64,000 nt of DNA from Aporhodopirellula aestuarii (lineage in GTDB: Bacteria; Planctomycetota; Planctomycetia; Pirellulales; Pirellulaceae). The notes under the pieces were generated by a model. It was given only the letters and a program-made list of their open reading frames with translations. It did no database searches and was not told the DNA's origin. Below are positions 34,010-42,780 of the stretch, in pieces; positions within the stretch are counted from its first letter, which is position 1, and the number at the start of each line of letters is the position of its first letter. Where the stretch lies: assembly GCF_023701485.1 (NCBI RefSeq), contig NZ_JAMQBK010000063.1:21178-85177 (forward strand). Reading direction: 5' to 3'. A program made the translations under genes and the position numbers.

Positions 34010-35254
34010 ATGAACTTTACGAAGGTTAGGAGAGCGTTCACGTTAGTTGAGTTGCTCGTTGTGATCGCAATCATTGGCGTTTTGGTTGGGCTGCTGCTTC
34101 CGGCGGTGCAGTCGGCGCGGGAGGCCGCGAGACGAATGAGTTGCAGCAATAATTTCAAGCAGATTGGGTTGGCGATTCACAATTATCATTCGACGTTCAA
34201 TCAATTGCCGACGCATGGAACGGGTACGGGGGACATCGGGTCATGGAATCCCGATCCCAATGCGACCAACGCGGCACAGGTCCCGACGAGTCGTAATCGC
34301 CTTGAGCTGAGTTGGTTGGTTGGCATCGTTCCGTTCGTTGAACAGCAGGCATTGTGGGAGCAAATGAGCAAGCCGTTGCTCGATGCCAAAAGCGGGACAG
34401 CGATGTTTCCGCCGTTTGGTCCGCTGCCGTACCGGTCGCTCAATAATCATTCACAAGCACCCTACCCGCCGTTCCTTACGAACGTCACATCATTCCGTTG
34501 CCCGAGCGACCCGGGGTTCGGGTTGCCTTCGCAAGGGCGGACGAACTATGCATGTTGTTTGGGTGATTCCGTCGAGCGACAGGCCGATGGTGCGATCAGT
34601 GCCGATGGCAACGCTTTCACGAATACGACGCATCAAAAACAAGCTCGAGAAGGTTGCCGAGGCGTTTTCAAGACACGTCACAAAATGGCGTTTCGCGATA
34701 TCTTGGATGGTTTGTCCAATACGATTTGCGCAGGTGAAATCATAACGGACCTTGGCGATAGTGATATTCGCACCCAAGGTGTTGATATCAAGAACACCTA
34801 TACTCCTCCGGCGTTGCACTACGCGACCGGGGCTCAACGATGCCAGCCGGGGATCGATCCCGAGCGGCCTCAATTTTGGCTGGCGACGCTGCCGTCCGAT
34901 TTGCACTTTAGCGGTGGGACGGAAGAACGACGCGGCTACAAGTGGGCGTTGCATCGGCCTTTCTACACAGCGATGACCACGATCACGCCGCCCAATAGCG
35001 AAGTTTGTTTGCAGTCGAATCATCTGGGCGATGGCATCTTGCCGCCCAGCAGTCGCCATCAAGGCGGTTGCCATGTGCTGATGTCCGATGGCGCGGTCAA
35101 GTTTGTGACCGATTCGATCGACGCGGGTGACCGGAGCAGTCCGCAAGTTGGTCCGAGTTCGAAGCAGTTGCCTGCTGGTTCGCCGAGCCCATTTGGATTG
35201 TGGGGAGCGTTGGGGACCAGGGCCAATTCCGAAATCATTGACCAGGAGTTCTAG
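34010..35254 (+). CDS. DUF1559 prepilin-like secreted protein
   Basis: A 414-residue planctomycete DUF1559 protein. The prepilin leader is [20 protein letters not shown], followed by [19 protein letters not shown] as [13 protein letters not shown]. The C-terminal signature is [19 protein letters not shown]. It is close to the protein at 11463-12683 in all these blocks, including the [10 protein letters not shown] and RTNYA-CGD steps, so the two are paralogues. The ATG at 34010 gives a short leader; no strong ribosome binding site is visible. Probably a surface pseudopilin. Confidence 0.88.
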   Translation: MNFTKVRRAFTLVELLVVIAIIGVLVGLLLPAVQSAREAARRMSCSNNFKQIGLAIHNYHSTFNQLPTHGTGTGDIGSWNPDPNATNAAQVPTSRNRLELSWLVGIVPFVEQQALWEQMSKPLLDAKSGTAMFPPFGPLPYRSLNNHSQAPYPPFLTNVTSFRCPSDPGFGLPSQGRTNYACCLGDSVERQADGAISADGNAFTNTTHQKQAREGCRGVFKTRHKMAFRDILDGLSNTICAGEIITDLGDSDIRTQGVDIKNTYTPPALHYATGAQRCQPGIDPERPQFWLATLPSDLHFSGGTEERRGYKWALHRPFYTAMTTITPPNSEVCLQSNHLGDGILPPSSRHQGGCHVLMSDGAVKFVTDSIDAGDRSSPQVGPSSKQLPAGSPSPFGLWGALGTRANSEIIDQEF

Positions 35255-35414
35255 GTCCGTTGTCGTCACACCTCGAGGCAACTCCTGGCTTGCCTCGGGG
35301 GATTTTACTAGGCATTTGGAATCGTCGCGACGCGTTGTTGTGCATCACGCAAGTCAACGCGTTTGGCGAATTCCAGTGTTGGTAACCCAGGTGAGAGAAA
35401 GCACACCATTCCCC

Positions 35415-38141
35415 ATGACATTTCACCCCCACACTCATGGAAAGCACGCAGGCCTCTTTGTCCTGGCGGTGCTGCTTGGCCCGTTGTCGCTATCAAACGC
35501 CAGTGAAGTACCACGTGTGCTGATGGATGAGCGACATCGTGCTTTGCTCGTCGAGCATTGTCAGGGCTGTCATGGCGGGGAGAATGCAGAAGCAAACTTT
35601 CGCGTGGACGATTTGTCATTCGAGATCGCTGATCTGCAAATGGCAGCACGTTGGCAGAAAGTGCTGGGGGCGTTGAACTCGGGTGAGATGCCACCGGAGG
35701 GCGAAGAGCCGCTGTCGGTCGATGCAAAGACGAACTTTTTGGACGATCTCGCCAATTTGATGGTCGCCGCGCGCAAGAGTCTCGGCGATCAGAAGGGTGT
35801 GATCACGATGCGGCGCCTCAACCGTCGTGAGTATCGCAACACCCTGCGAGAGTTGCTGGGGGTGGAAATCAATGTTACCGAGTTGCCCGCCGATACAGGC
35901 AGTGGTCGCTACGACACAGTCGGCTCGAACCTGTTCATGTCGTCGACGCAGTTCGAGCAATACATGTCACTCGGACGCGAAGCGTTGGAAGAGACTTTCG
36001 CCAGAGAGATCAGTGCCGCCGAGAAACGAGTCGTGCGTCTCGAAGCGGAGCAGGTAACACAGAAGGTTGCCGACTACATCGAGTGGCAAATCGATGCCAA
36101 AGATCGAGCGACACGGTGGATGAAATTGGTTGATGAGGCGACTGAGCACCCTGAAAACGCCGCCATCGTCGAAGAGATCCGAGCGGGACCGCTCGGCAAA
36201 CATCGCCACACAATCTATCGGCAATGGCAGTTGTTCCCGGGGGTACCCGCTCCCGAAACGTTTGGCTTCAACACGGTGGAGAATAACGCCGACAAGGCGA
36301 TCGCAGCACTCAGTCAGTACCATCACCGATATCATCACTACTACATGCAGCAGCCGGCTGTGGACACTGGTGCGTATCTGGCGATTCCGAATGAACATCC
36401 CTCCGTTTTGGACAACGCGTCGATCAATCTGTTGATTCCGTATGGCTGGCCGCTTGGCGAGTACATCGTAAGATTTCGTGCGGCGATCACCGATAACGCG
36501 ACGCCAGACCGGCAATTCATTGAGTTCGGAACCTATCCTGCCGCTCAGCAACCCATCAGCGCGCATCACATCACCGCGACGATGGACAATCCGCAGATCG
36601 TTGAGATCCCCTTTACGCTAACGCGTGGGCATCGCAACCATAACGATCGGGTGTTGTTCCTGCGTGAGAAGGGCGTGCGTGACGACTACGCCCACACGAC
36701 GCGAATTGCTAAAGCGGCACGGGAAGCCAATGATGATATCGGGCGAACGTTTTCGCTGTGGGTGGACTGGTTGGAGATCGAACGAGTCCCCAACGTCGCT
36801 GAATCGAAACCGCCAGGAGTCGCCGCCCTGCGATCCCTGCCGCTCGACGACCGATCGGGCCCGCCTGCTGCGAACGACGTTCGGGCGGCGTTGACGCGGT
36901 TTGCACGTGAAGCGTTCCGCGGACAAGAACCGCCGTCAGATTACGTCGACAAGTTGACGGGCATCTATCTGGTGAGCCGGGAGGCCGGAACGAAACACAG
37001 CGTAGCGATCAAGGAAACGTTAGCAATCATCCTTGCATCACCCATGTTTTTGTATCTTGCGGAACCTGATGCCGAAGAAACTCGCAGACCGCTTACGCAA
37101 CATGAACTTGCCACGCGTTTGTCGTATTTCTTGTGGGGAGCGCCGCCAGATAGCAGACTGCGCGAGCTAGCTGAACAAGACCATTTGGCCGATCGGGAAG
37201 TGTTGGTACACGAGACAATGCGATTGCTGGATGACCCACGTTCGCATGATTTCGTGACTGGGTTTGTGTCCCAGTGGCTGAGTTTGGATCGTTTCGATTT
37301 TTTTCAGGTTAACTTGGATCGACATCCGCGATTTGATAATGCCACCCGCATCTCAGCAAAAAAGGAAGTGTTTGAGACGGTCGCTTTTTTGTTAAAGAAT
37401 AATGGGAGTTTGAGTGACCTGTTGAAGTCCAACTATGTCGTCGTTGACGGATTGATGGCGAATTATTACGGACTCGAGGATGTTGCCGGCGATGAATTCC
37501 GCCCGGTCAAATTGTCTGCTGATTCACCTCGTGGTGGGTTGCTGGGAATGGCGGCGATTCATTTGATGGGCAGCAATGGTGACGATACCAGTCCGGTCGA
37601 ACGCGGGGCGTGGGTGTTGCGAAAACTGCTCAATGATCCTCCACCGCCCGCTCCTCCGAACATTCCACAACTTGCTCGACTGGCTGGCCAAGTGCTGACG
37701 ACACAAGAGCGATTGGTTGCGCATCAAGAAGAACCGCAGTGTGCGAGTTGTCATCGGAAAATTGACCCGATCGGTTTTGGTCTTGAGAACTTTGATGCCG
37801 TAGGAGCTTGGCGAACGGAGGACCACTTTCAGGTCACCGACGAAAACGGCAAGCCGGACCCCAATCTCCACAAGACCTGGAAGATCGATGCGGCGGCGAA
37901 ATTGCACAGTGGTGAGTCGTTCAATAACTATTTCGAATTGCGAGACATGATCGCGTCGAAGTCGGATGATTTCGCTCGCGGATTCACCGAGAACCTGATC
38001 GAGTACGCATTGGGCCGCCCCGTCGGGTTCAGCGATGAGGCTTTGGTTGAACACGTCTTTGCCCAATCTCGCGAGGAGCAGTTTGCCCTACGCACGTTTC
38101 TTCGCGAATTGGTTAGCAGCAAAGAATTTCAAACCAGATAG
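35415..38141 (+). CDS. DUF1587/1592/1588/1585 cytochrome-like protein
   Basis: A 908-residue secreted protein typical of planctomycetes. Signal peptide (about 1-29), then a cytochrome c-like CxxCH site C49-QGC-H53 at the start and a second CASCH site in the DUF1588 part. Order of domains: DUF1587 (RRLNRREYRNTLRELLGV), DUF1592 (TRLSYFLWGAPPDSRLRELA), DUF1588 (NYVVVDGLMANYYGL, RGGLLGMAAIHLM) and DUF1585 (FTENLIEYALGRPV). ATG 35415 starts the signal; the longer frame from 35127 lies over the DUF1559 gene. It is 42 bases upstream of DUF1552, its constant partner in this phylum. The role may be electron transfer or polymer breakdown at the surface; it is not established. Confidence 0.9.
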   Translation: MTFHPHTHGKHAGLFVLAVLLGPLSLSNASEVPRVLMDERHRALLVEHCQGCHGGENAEANFRVDDLSFEIADLQMAARWQKVLGALNSGEMPPEGEEPLSVDAKTNFLDDLANLMVAARKSLGDQKGVITMRRLNRREYRNTLRELLGVEINVTELPADTGSGRYDTVGSNLFMSSTQFEQYMSLGREALEETFAREISAAEKRVVRLEAEQVTQKVADYIEWQIDAKDRATRWMKLVDEATEHPENAAIVEEIRAGPLGKHRHTIYRQWQLFPGVPAPETFGFNTVENNADKAIAALSQYHHRYHHYYMQQPAVDTGAYLAIPNEHPSVLDNASINLLIPYGWPLGEYIVRFRAAITDNATPDRQFIEFGTYPAAQQPISAHHITATMDNPQIVEIPFTLTRGHRNHNDRVLFLREKGVRDDYAHTTRIAKAAREANDDIGRTFSLWVDWLEIERVPNVAESKPPGVAALRSLPLDDRSGPPAANDVRAALTRFAREAFRGQEPPSDYVDKLTGIYLVSREAGTKHSVAIKETLAIILASPMFLYLAEPDAEETRRPLTQHELATRLSYFLWGAPPDSRLRELAEQDHLADREVLVHETMRLLDDPRSHDFVTGFVSQWLSLDRFDFFQVNLDRHPRFDNATRISAKKEVFETVAFLLKNNGSLSDLLKSNYVVVDGLMANYYGLEDVAGDEFRPVKLSADSPRGGLLGMAAIHLMGSNGDDTSPVERGAWVLRKLLNDPPPPAPPNIPQLARLAGQVLTTQERLVAHQEEPQCASCHRKIDPIGFGLENFDAVGAWRTEDHFQVTDENGKPDPNLHKTWKIDAAAKLHSGESFNNYFELRDMIASKSDDFARGFTENLIEYALGRPVGFSDEALVEHVFAQSREEQFALRTFLRELVSSKEFQTR

Positions 38142-38183
38142 ACCATCGAGCCTTCCACTCCTCCATCAAGAGCGATTCTTGCC

Positions 38184-39479
38184 ATGCATTCCCGTACGAC
38201 ACGACGCCAAGTTCTCAGGTCCAGTACTGCGGTCATTGCGTTACCGTTTTTAGAATCGTTTGGCTTTCGCCGATTTGCCTCGGCAGCGGAAATTGTGGGG
38301 CCGCCCAAGCGGATCGCGTTTTTGGGTTTTGGTTGGGGCATTACCGACGAGTCGTGGTTTCCGGACATCAACACACCCGGACCTGACTACGAATTGCCTG
38401 CCGGGCTGAAGCCGCTCGAACGCCACAAAGCCGATTTTTCGGTGGTGCAGGGAATGTGGAACAAGTATTCCAACGGAGGTCACGCGGGTAGCACATGGTG
38501 GTTGACGGGGGCGAATCCGTATGCCGAGCCGGGGCAGAGTTTCTGCAATACGATTTCTGCCGATCAGGTCGCCGCGAACCAACTGGGTAAACACACCCGC
38601 TACGCTTCGCTGCAGTTTAATCACAGCGAGAGCGGCGACCGATCGGGACACGGTATCGGTCTCTCGCTGGCGTGGGACGCGAGTGGAAAGCCGATCGGTG
38701 GCGAGAACGGTCCGCTGGCCGCCTATCATCGGCTTTTTTCTAAAGACGACACGCCTCTTGAGCAGCAAAAAGCGATGCTTGCTCGGAAAAGAAGCGTTCT
38801 CGACACCGTGCTCGACAACGCCCGCAGTCTTCAGCGGGGACTCGGGAAAAATGATAACGCCAAACTGGATGAATACCTCGAAGGTATCCGTGATATCGAA
38901 ACCCGGTTGAGCAAAGACGAGCAGTGGATGGGCGTGGCACGTCCCGACGCGCCGCTCGATGAGCCCAGGTCTGGCTTGGTCGGTCGTGAAGAAATCAAGA
39001 TGATGTATGACTTGATGGTGGCGGCATTTCAGACCGATAGCACGCGGGTCATTACCTATCGCCAGCCCGTTGCGACTTTGCTGACTAGCATTGGTAACAA
39101 GGTCTTTCCTCACGACATGAGTCACTATCACTCCACGCGAGGCGAGAAACTTGCCGCGTCACAACAGCGTGACCTTGCCCAAAGCGAATTGTTGTCGGGC
39201 TTGATCGATAAGCTCAAATCGACCATGGAATCAGACGGGAGTCGATTGTTCGACCACGTCGCACTGGCATACGGCAGCAATATTCGGACCGGGCATGAAC
39301 TCACGAATTGTCCCACGGTCCTAACCGGAGGCGGGGCTGGCATTCGGCTTGGCGAGAACATCGTCGTTGAGAAAGACACACCGTTGTGCAATGCGTGGTT
39401 AGCGATGCTGCAAGGCGTCGGCGTGAACGTTGATAGTCACGGCGACAGCACCGGCCCGCTGAAAAACATCCTCGCGTAG
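38184..39479 (+). CDS. DUF1552 secreted protein
   Basis: A 431-residue DUF1552 protein with a twin-arginine-type leader (TTRRQVLRSSTAVIALPFLE). Family marks include PPKRIAFLGFGWG, HAGSTWWLTG, SADQVAANQLG, a KMMYDLMVAAFQTDSTR step and ENPLCNAWLAML-like end (TPLCNAWLAMLQGVGV). Always found beside DUF1592-type cytochrome proteins, as here. Export in folded form suggests a bound cofactor. Function is unknown. Confidence 0.88.
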   Translation: MHSRTTRRQVLRSSTAVIALPFLESFGFRRFASAAEIVGPPKRIAFLGFGWGITDESWFPDINTPGPDYELPAGLKPLERHKADFSVVQGMWNKYSNGGHAGSTWWLTGANPYAEPGQSFCNTISADQVAANQLGKHTRYASLQFNHSESGDRSGHGIGLSLAWDASGKPIGGENGPLAAYHRLFSKDDTPLEQQKAMLARKRSVLDTVLDNARSLQRGLGKNDNAKLDEYLEGIRDIETRLSKDEQWMGVARPDAPLDEPRSGLVGREEIKMMYDLMVAAFQTDSTRVITYRQPVATLLTSIGNKVFPHDMSHYHSTRGEKLAASQQRDLAQSELLSGLIDKLKSTMESDGSRLFDHVALAYGSNIRTGHELTNCPTVLTGGGAGIRLGENIVVEKDTPLCNAWLAMLQGVGVNVDSHGDSTGPLKNILA

Positions 39480-39576
39480 ATTGCCCGCGACTTCACTTAG
39501 TCGCGTCCGCCACTAACCAAACCGTGGTATCGTAAGATTCCCACCGCCCCCTACCCACCTGTCCTCCCGCCCGAAG

Positions 39577-40584
39577 ATGACTGCCATGCCGATCCGCAAC
39601 ACGCTGCCTTCCCTGACACCCATATTATTTCTGTTGAGCGTCACTTGCGTATCCGCAGAACAAACTTCCTCAAGCCCATCGGAGGCGAATCTGAACGGCA
39701 TTCAAGTCGTCACCGACATGCCAGGGCTGGTCGCGTTTTGGACGTTTGGTGAAGAGGCGGGCGAAGAACGTAGGTCGACGGGGACGGAGCAGTTGCATCC
39801 GCTGATGGAGGTTGGTGGTTCGATTCCGCGAGTCAACGAAGGCCCTTACTCGGGCTATTCCGCGAAACTCGACGGCAAACACTATTTCCGCATCCCACAT
39901 GCAGAAACAGGCGATCTGAATATTTCTGGACCTGACGCCCAAGTCAGCATGTTCGCTGTTGTTCGAATCGAAAACCTTCGACGCAGTCGTACGATTGCGG
40001 GCATGTGGAGTGAAGGGAAAGGAAGGGATGACGACACGGGAACCCGGCAATACGCGTTGTTGATGAACATGCCGACCTATGGCGGCCCCAACCAATTGGT
40101 ACCACATATTTCTGCTGAAGGCGGTGTCACACGTCGAGCCGATGGGAGTGCGTTTCCATGGTGTGCCGACTACGCCGCGACGCCACGCACGGTACCGACG
40201 GACGAGTGGTGCACGCTCGGATTCACGTATGACAGTGAGTACATCCGGGCTTACATCAATGGCCTTATGGAAGAGCGAAAGCTGGACCCGGTGAAAGATC
40301 GCCGCAATGATCCGTACTTTTTGAAAGAGGGACCTGGTGGCGGCGATCGAGGCATGAATCCGTATTACCACGGACGCGGCATCTTTACTTACGATCCTGT
40401 CAAACATGCAGAATCTAAACCGACGGGCGGATCGGATTTCACCGTGGGGGCTCGCTACGCAGTTGGCTCGTACACCCGCGAAGCAACGATCGGATTGTTT
40501 GGTGGGTTAGCCGTCTTTGATCGAGCAATTTCCGATGAAGAAATGATGACGCTTCATCAGTCTTCCGGTCTTTCGAAACGCTAA
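39577..40584 (+). CDS. Secreted LamG-like domain protein
   Basis: A 335-residue protein with a signal peptide (about 1-27) and one concanavalin-like (LamG) fold across most of its length. Visible family steps are [57 protein letters not shown] and [19 protein letters not shown]. It should bind or clamp a glycan; no catalytic motif is seen. Start ATG 39577 or 39586 is uncertain because no clear ribosome binding site precedes either. It is 97 bases after DUF1552. Confidence 0.78.
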   Translation: MTAMPIRNTLPSLTPILFLLSVTCVSAEQTSSSPSEANLNGIQVVTDMPGLVAFWTFGEEAGEERRSTGTEQLHPLMEVGGSIPRVNEGPYSGYSAKLDGKHYFRIPHAETGDLNISGPDAQVSMFAVVRIENLRRSRTIAGMWSEGKGRDDDTGTRQYALLMNMPTYGGPNQLVPHISAEGGVTRRADGSAFPWCADYAATPRTVPTDEWCTLGFTYDSEYIRAYINGLMEERKLDPVKDRRNDPYFLKEGPGGGDRGMNPYYHGRGIFTYDPVKHAESKPTGGSDFTVGARYAVGSYTREATIGLFGGLAVFDRAISDEEMMTLHQSSGLSKR

Positions 40585-40651
40585 GCCGGAACGGTCTTTT
40601 GCAGGAGATGACCTCGTTTGATACTTCCGCCATACTTCGCTCGGTACCCGC

Positions 40652-41926
40652 ATGATCATTAGCAATTTACTTAAATTAGCTACGATCGCTGCGACACTCA
40701 TCGCAGCATCAGTGCTGCTGGCTCACGAGGCCCAGCCGACTTGGGAACTCGGTCGCGAGTCGATCGATTCATCCTCGTCTACGGGCAACATTGAGTTGCG
40801 AGAGAGCGAGATCACGTTGGATGGGACCAACTCGTTCTGCCTACCACCCGCGGTAGTTGGTAACCAAGAGAACTACACGATCGAATTTGAATTTCGGCGT
40901 GCCGCGGATGCAAAAGGCGGTCTGCGTTTAGTGTCAAACATGGACTCGGAATCAGGGCTGAGCCTGAGATATCATCCGCCCTCCTACAACGCGGGCCTGC
41001 TGTCGATCAATGGCCATCAGGCAGTCGAGCAGCGTGGTTTTTTGGCTGATGGTTTCGCCAAGATCACGATCGTTGTCAAAGAATGCAAACTTACTTTGTT
41101 TCGTGACGACTTGATCCTAGCGATGACGGACGCGGTCAAACCAAACGGCCTACCGCTCACGTTTGGAAACGTCGAGGCAAGCCCCACTACGCCGTATGCG
41201 ATTCGAAAAATCAAGGTCTATGACCAAGCAATTTTCCCGACGGGATTTGACGAAAACGCCGATCGAATGCGTTACTTCAGCGGCGAAGGCTACGCGATGC
41301 AACGTGTTGAAATAAAAGATCCATCGCTGCCGCGCATTCTTGTGGTGGGCGACTCGATCTCGATGGGGTACCGTCGATTCATCACCGGACATTTTTTGGG
41401 CAGAGCGTACGTTGACTATTGGGTCGGCGGTAGCTGGTTCAATTACTCCGTGACGGATGACGAATTTCCCGCCCTGCGTGCGTGGGACGGGGTGCTTGAG
41501 AACGGACCGTATGAGGTGGTCAGTTGGAACGCGATGACGTTGCATATGTGGAACGGTTCGCCCGGGCGTGTTGACGAAGTCAAATACCCCGGGCAGATGA
41601 CGCGGGTGGTCAAGCATCTGAAACAGATCGCTCCAAACACCGACTTCATGTGGGTTCGCTGCACACCTTGGCGGACAACGCCGGACAGTGGGCGTCCGGT
41701 CATCGATCCGGTGAAGAACGACCTCATCGTCCGTCTCAACAACGTCACTGACGCGATCATGGACACTCACGGAATATCGAAGATTGACGTGTATTCGCTG
41801 TGCGAAGCAAGATTTGACACGGTGCGAGACGCGTGCCCCGACGCCGTTCATTGGCCCACTTCGGTTAACGCCGAAATGGCTGAACTGATTATTGATGAGA
41901 TTGAAGCAAAACTGAGTGAAAAGTAG
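40652..41926 (+). CDS. SGNH-hydrolase with N-terminal ConA-like domain
   Basis: A 424-residue secreted protein: signal peptide (about 1-25), a beta-sandwich domain (about 45-190; YTIEFEFRRAADAKGG), then an SGNH/GDSL hydrolase. Block I is G233-D234-S235 in ILVVGDSISMGYR; block V is D397-AVH400. The Gly in VGGSWFNYSV and the Asn in VVSWNAMTLHMW supply the oxyanion positions. Expected activity is deacetylation or deacylation of carbohydrate. It is 67 bases after the LamG gene. Confidence 0.85.
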   Translation: MIISNLLKLATIAATLIAASVLLAHEAQPTWELGRESIDSSSSTGNIELRESEITLDGTNSFCLPPAVVGNQENYTIEFEFRRAADAKGGLRLVSNMDSESGLSLRYHPPSYNAGLLSINGHQAVEQRGFLADGFAKITIVVKECKLTLFRDDLILAMTDAVKPNGLPLTFGNVEASPTTPYAIRKIKVYDQAIFPTGFDENADRMRYFSGEGYAMQRVEIKDPSLPRILVVGDSISMGYRRFITGHFLGRAYVDYWVGGSWFNYSVTDDEFPALRAWDGVLENGPYEVVSWNAMTLHMWNGSPGRVDEVKYPGQMTRVVKHLKQIAPNTDFMWVRCTPWRTTPDSGRPVIDPVKNDLIVRLNNVTDAIMDTHGISKIDVYSLCEARFDTVRDACPDAVHWPTSVNAEMAELIIDEIEAKLSEK

Positions 41927-42121
41927 TCAGCTGTATCGCGTTGCCCGTCTTGAAATGTTTCCAACGTCTCGAGATGAATGAGTGCTGTTCCGTCTTTAAT
42001 CCATTTCCAATTCACCCGAAATCACGACGAAAACTTGCAAGGCTAGATCTGATGTGCTGAAAAGCTTTTTGCCCCCGTGATTTCCATCAATGTTGTTACC
42101 CTGTTTCGAAAGAGAACCCCT

Positions 42122-42763
42122 ATGATCCGACCACTTGCGTCATTGTGTTTTGTACTCGCCACCATCCTTAGCATTTCCGCCGCCGAGACCACCGATTTCG
42201 TTGATTTGTTCAACGGAAAAAATTTGGAAGGTTGGACGCAACGAAATGGTACGGCGACCTACCAAATCGAGGATGGTGCGATTGTCGGTACAACGGCAGA
42301 GGGCAGTCCCAACTCGTTTTTATGTACCGACAAACTGTACGGTGACTTTGAAATGACGTTTGAGGTGATGCTCGATCCAGGTCTGAACTCCGGTGTTCAG
42401 ATTCGTTCCCAGTGTAAGGACGATCAACCGACCGGGCGTGTCAACGGACCGCAGGTCGAAATTTCGTACGACAAGATGGCGGGTTACATCTATGGCGAGG
42501 CCGCTGGTGGTTGGATGACACCTGACGCCGATCGCGTGCCGAATGACCATGTTAAGAATGGACAATGGAACACGTATCGCATCGTTGCCAAAGGTGATCG
42601 GATCCAAACTTGGATCAACGGTGCACAGGTCTCTGACCTGAAGCACCCGGAACGATTCCAGTCGCACCCCAAAGGATTCATCGGCCTTCAGGTACACGGA
42701 ATCCGCAAAGGGACCGGTCCTTATGAAGTGCGTTGGCGACATTTGAAGATTCGTGAACTTTAA
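42122..42763 (+). CDS. Secreted DUF1080 protein
   Basis: A 213-residue protein with a signal peptide (about 1-22) and one DUF1080 domain (LFNGKNLEGW, ATYQIEDGAIVG, FEMTFEVMLDPGLNSGVQIR, GFIGLQVHG). The family is described as 3-keto-disaccharide hydrolase or sugar-binding. The ATG at 42122 starts the signal; the frame from 42077 adds a non-signal head. It ends 17 bases before the beta-helix gene, which suggests co-transcription. Confidence 0.85.
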   Translation: MIRPLASLCFVLATILSISAAETTDFVDLFNGKNLEGWTQRNGTATYQIEDGAIVGTTAEGSPNSFLCTDKLYGDFEMTFEVMLDPGLNSGVQIRSQCKDDQPTGRVNGPQVEISYDKMAGYIYGEAAGGWMTPDADRVPNDHVKNGQWNTYRIVAKGDRIQTWINGAQVSDLKHPERFQSHPKGFIGLQVHGIRKGTGPYEVRWRHLKIREL

Positions 42764-42780
42764 TCAACGGAAACGATAAC

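Noticed and set aside
34490-35281. 263-codon minus-strand frame
   Set aside because: Shadow of the DUF1559 coding region, rich in Arg and His and without a domain.
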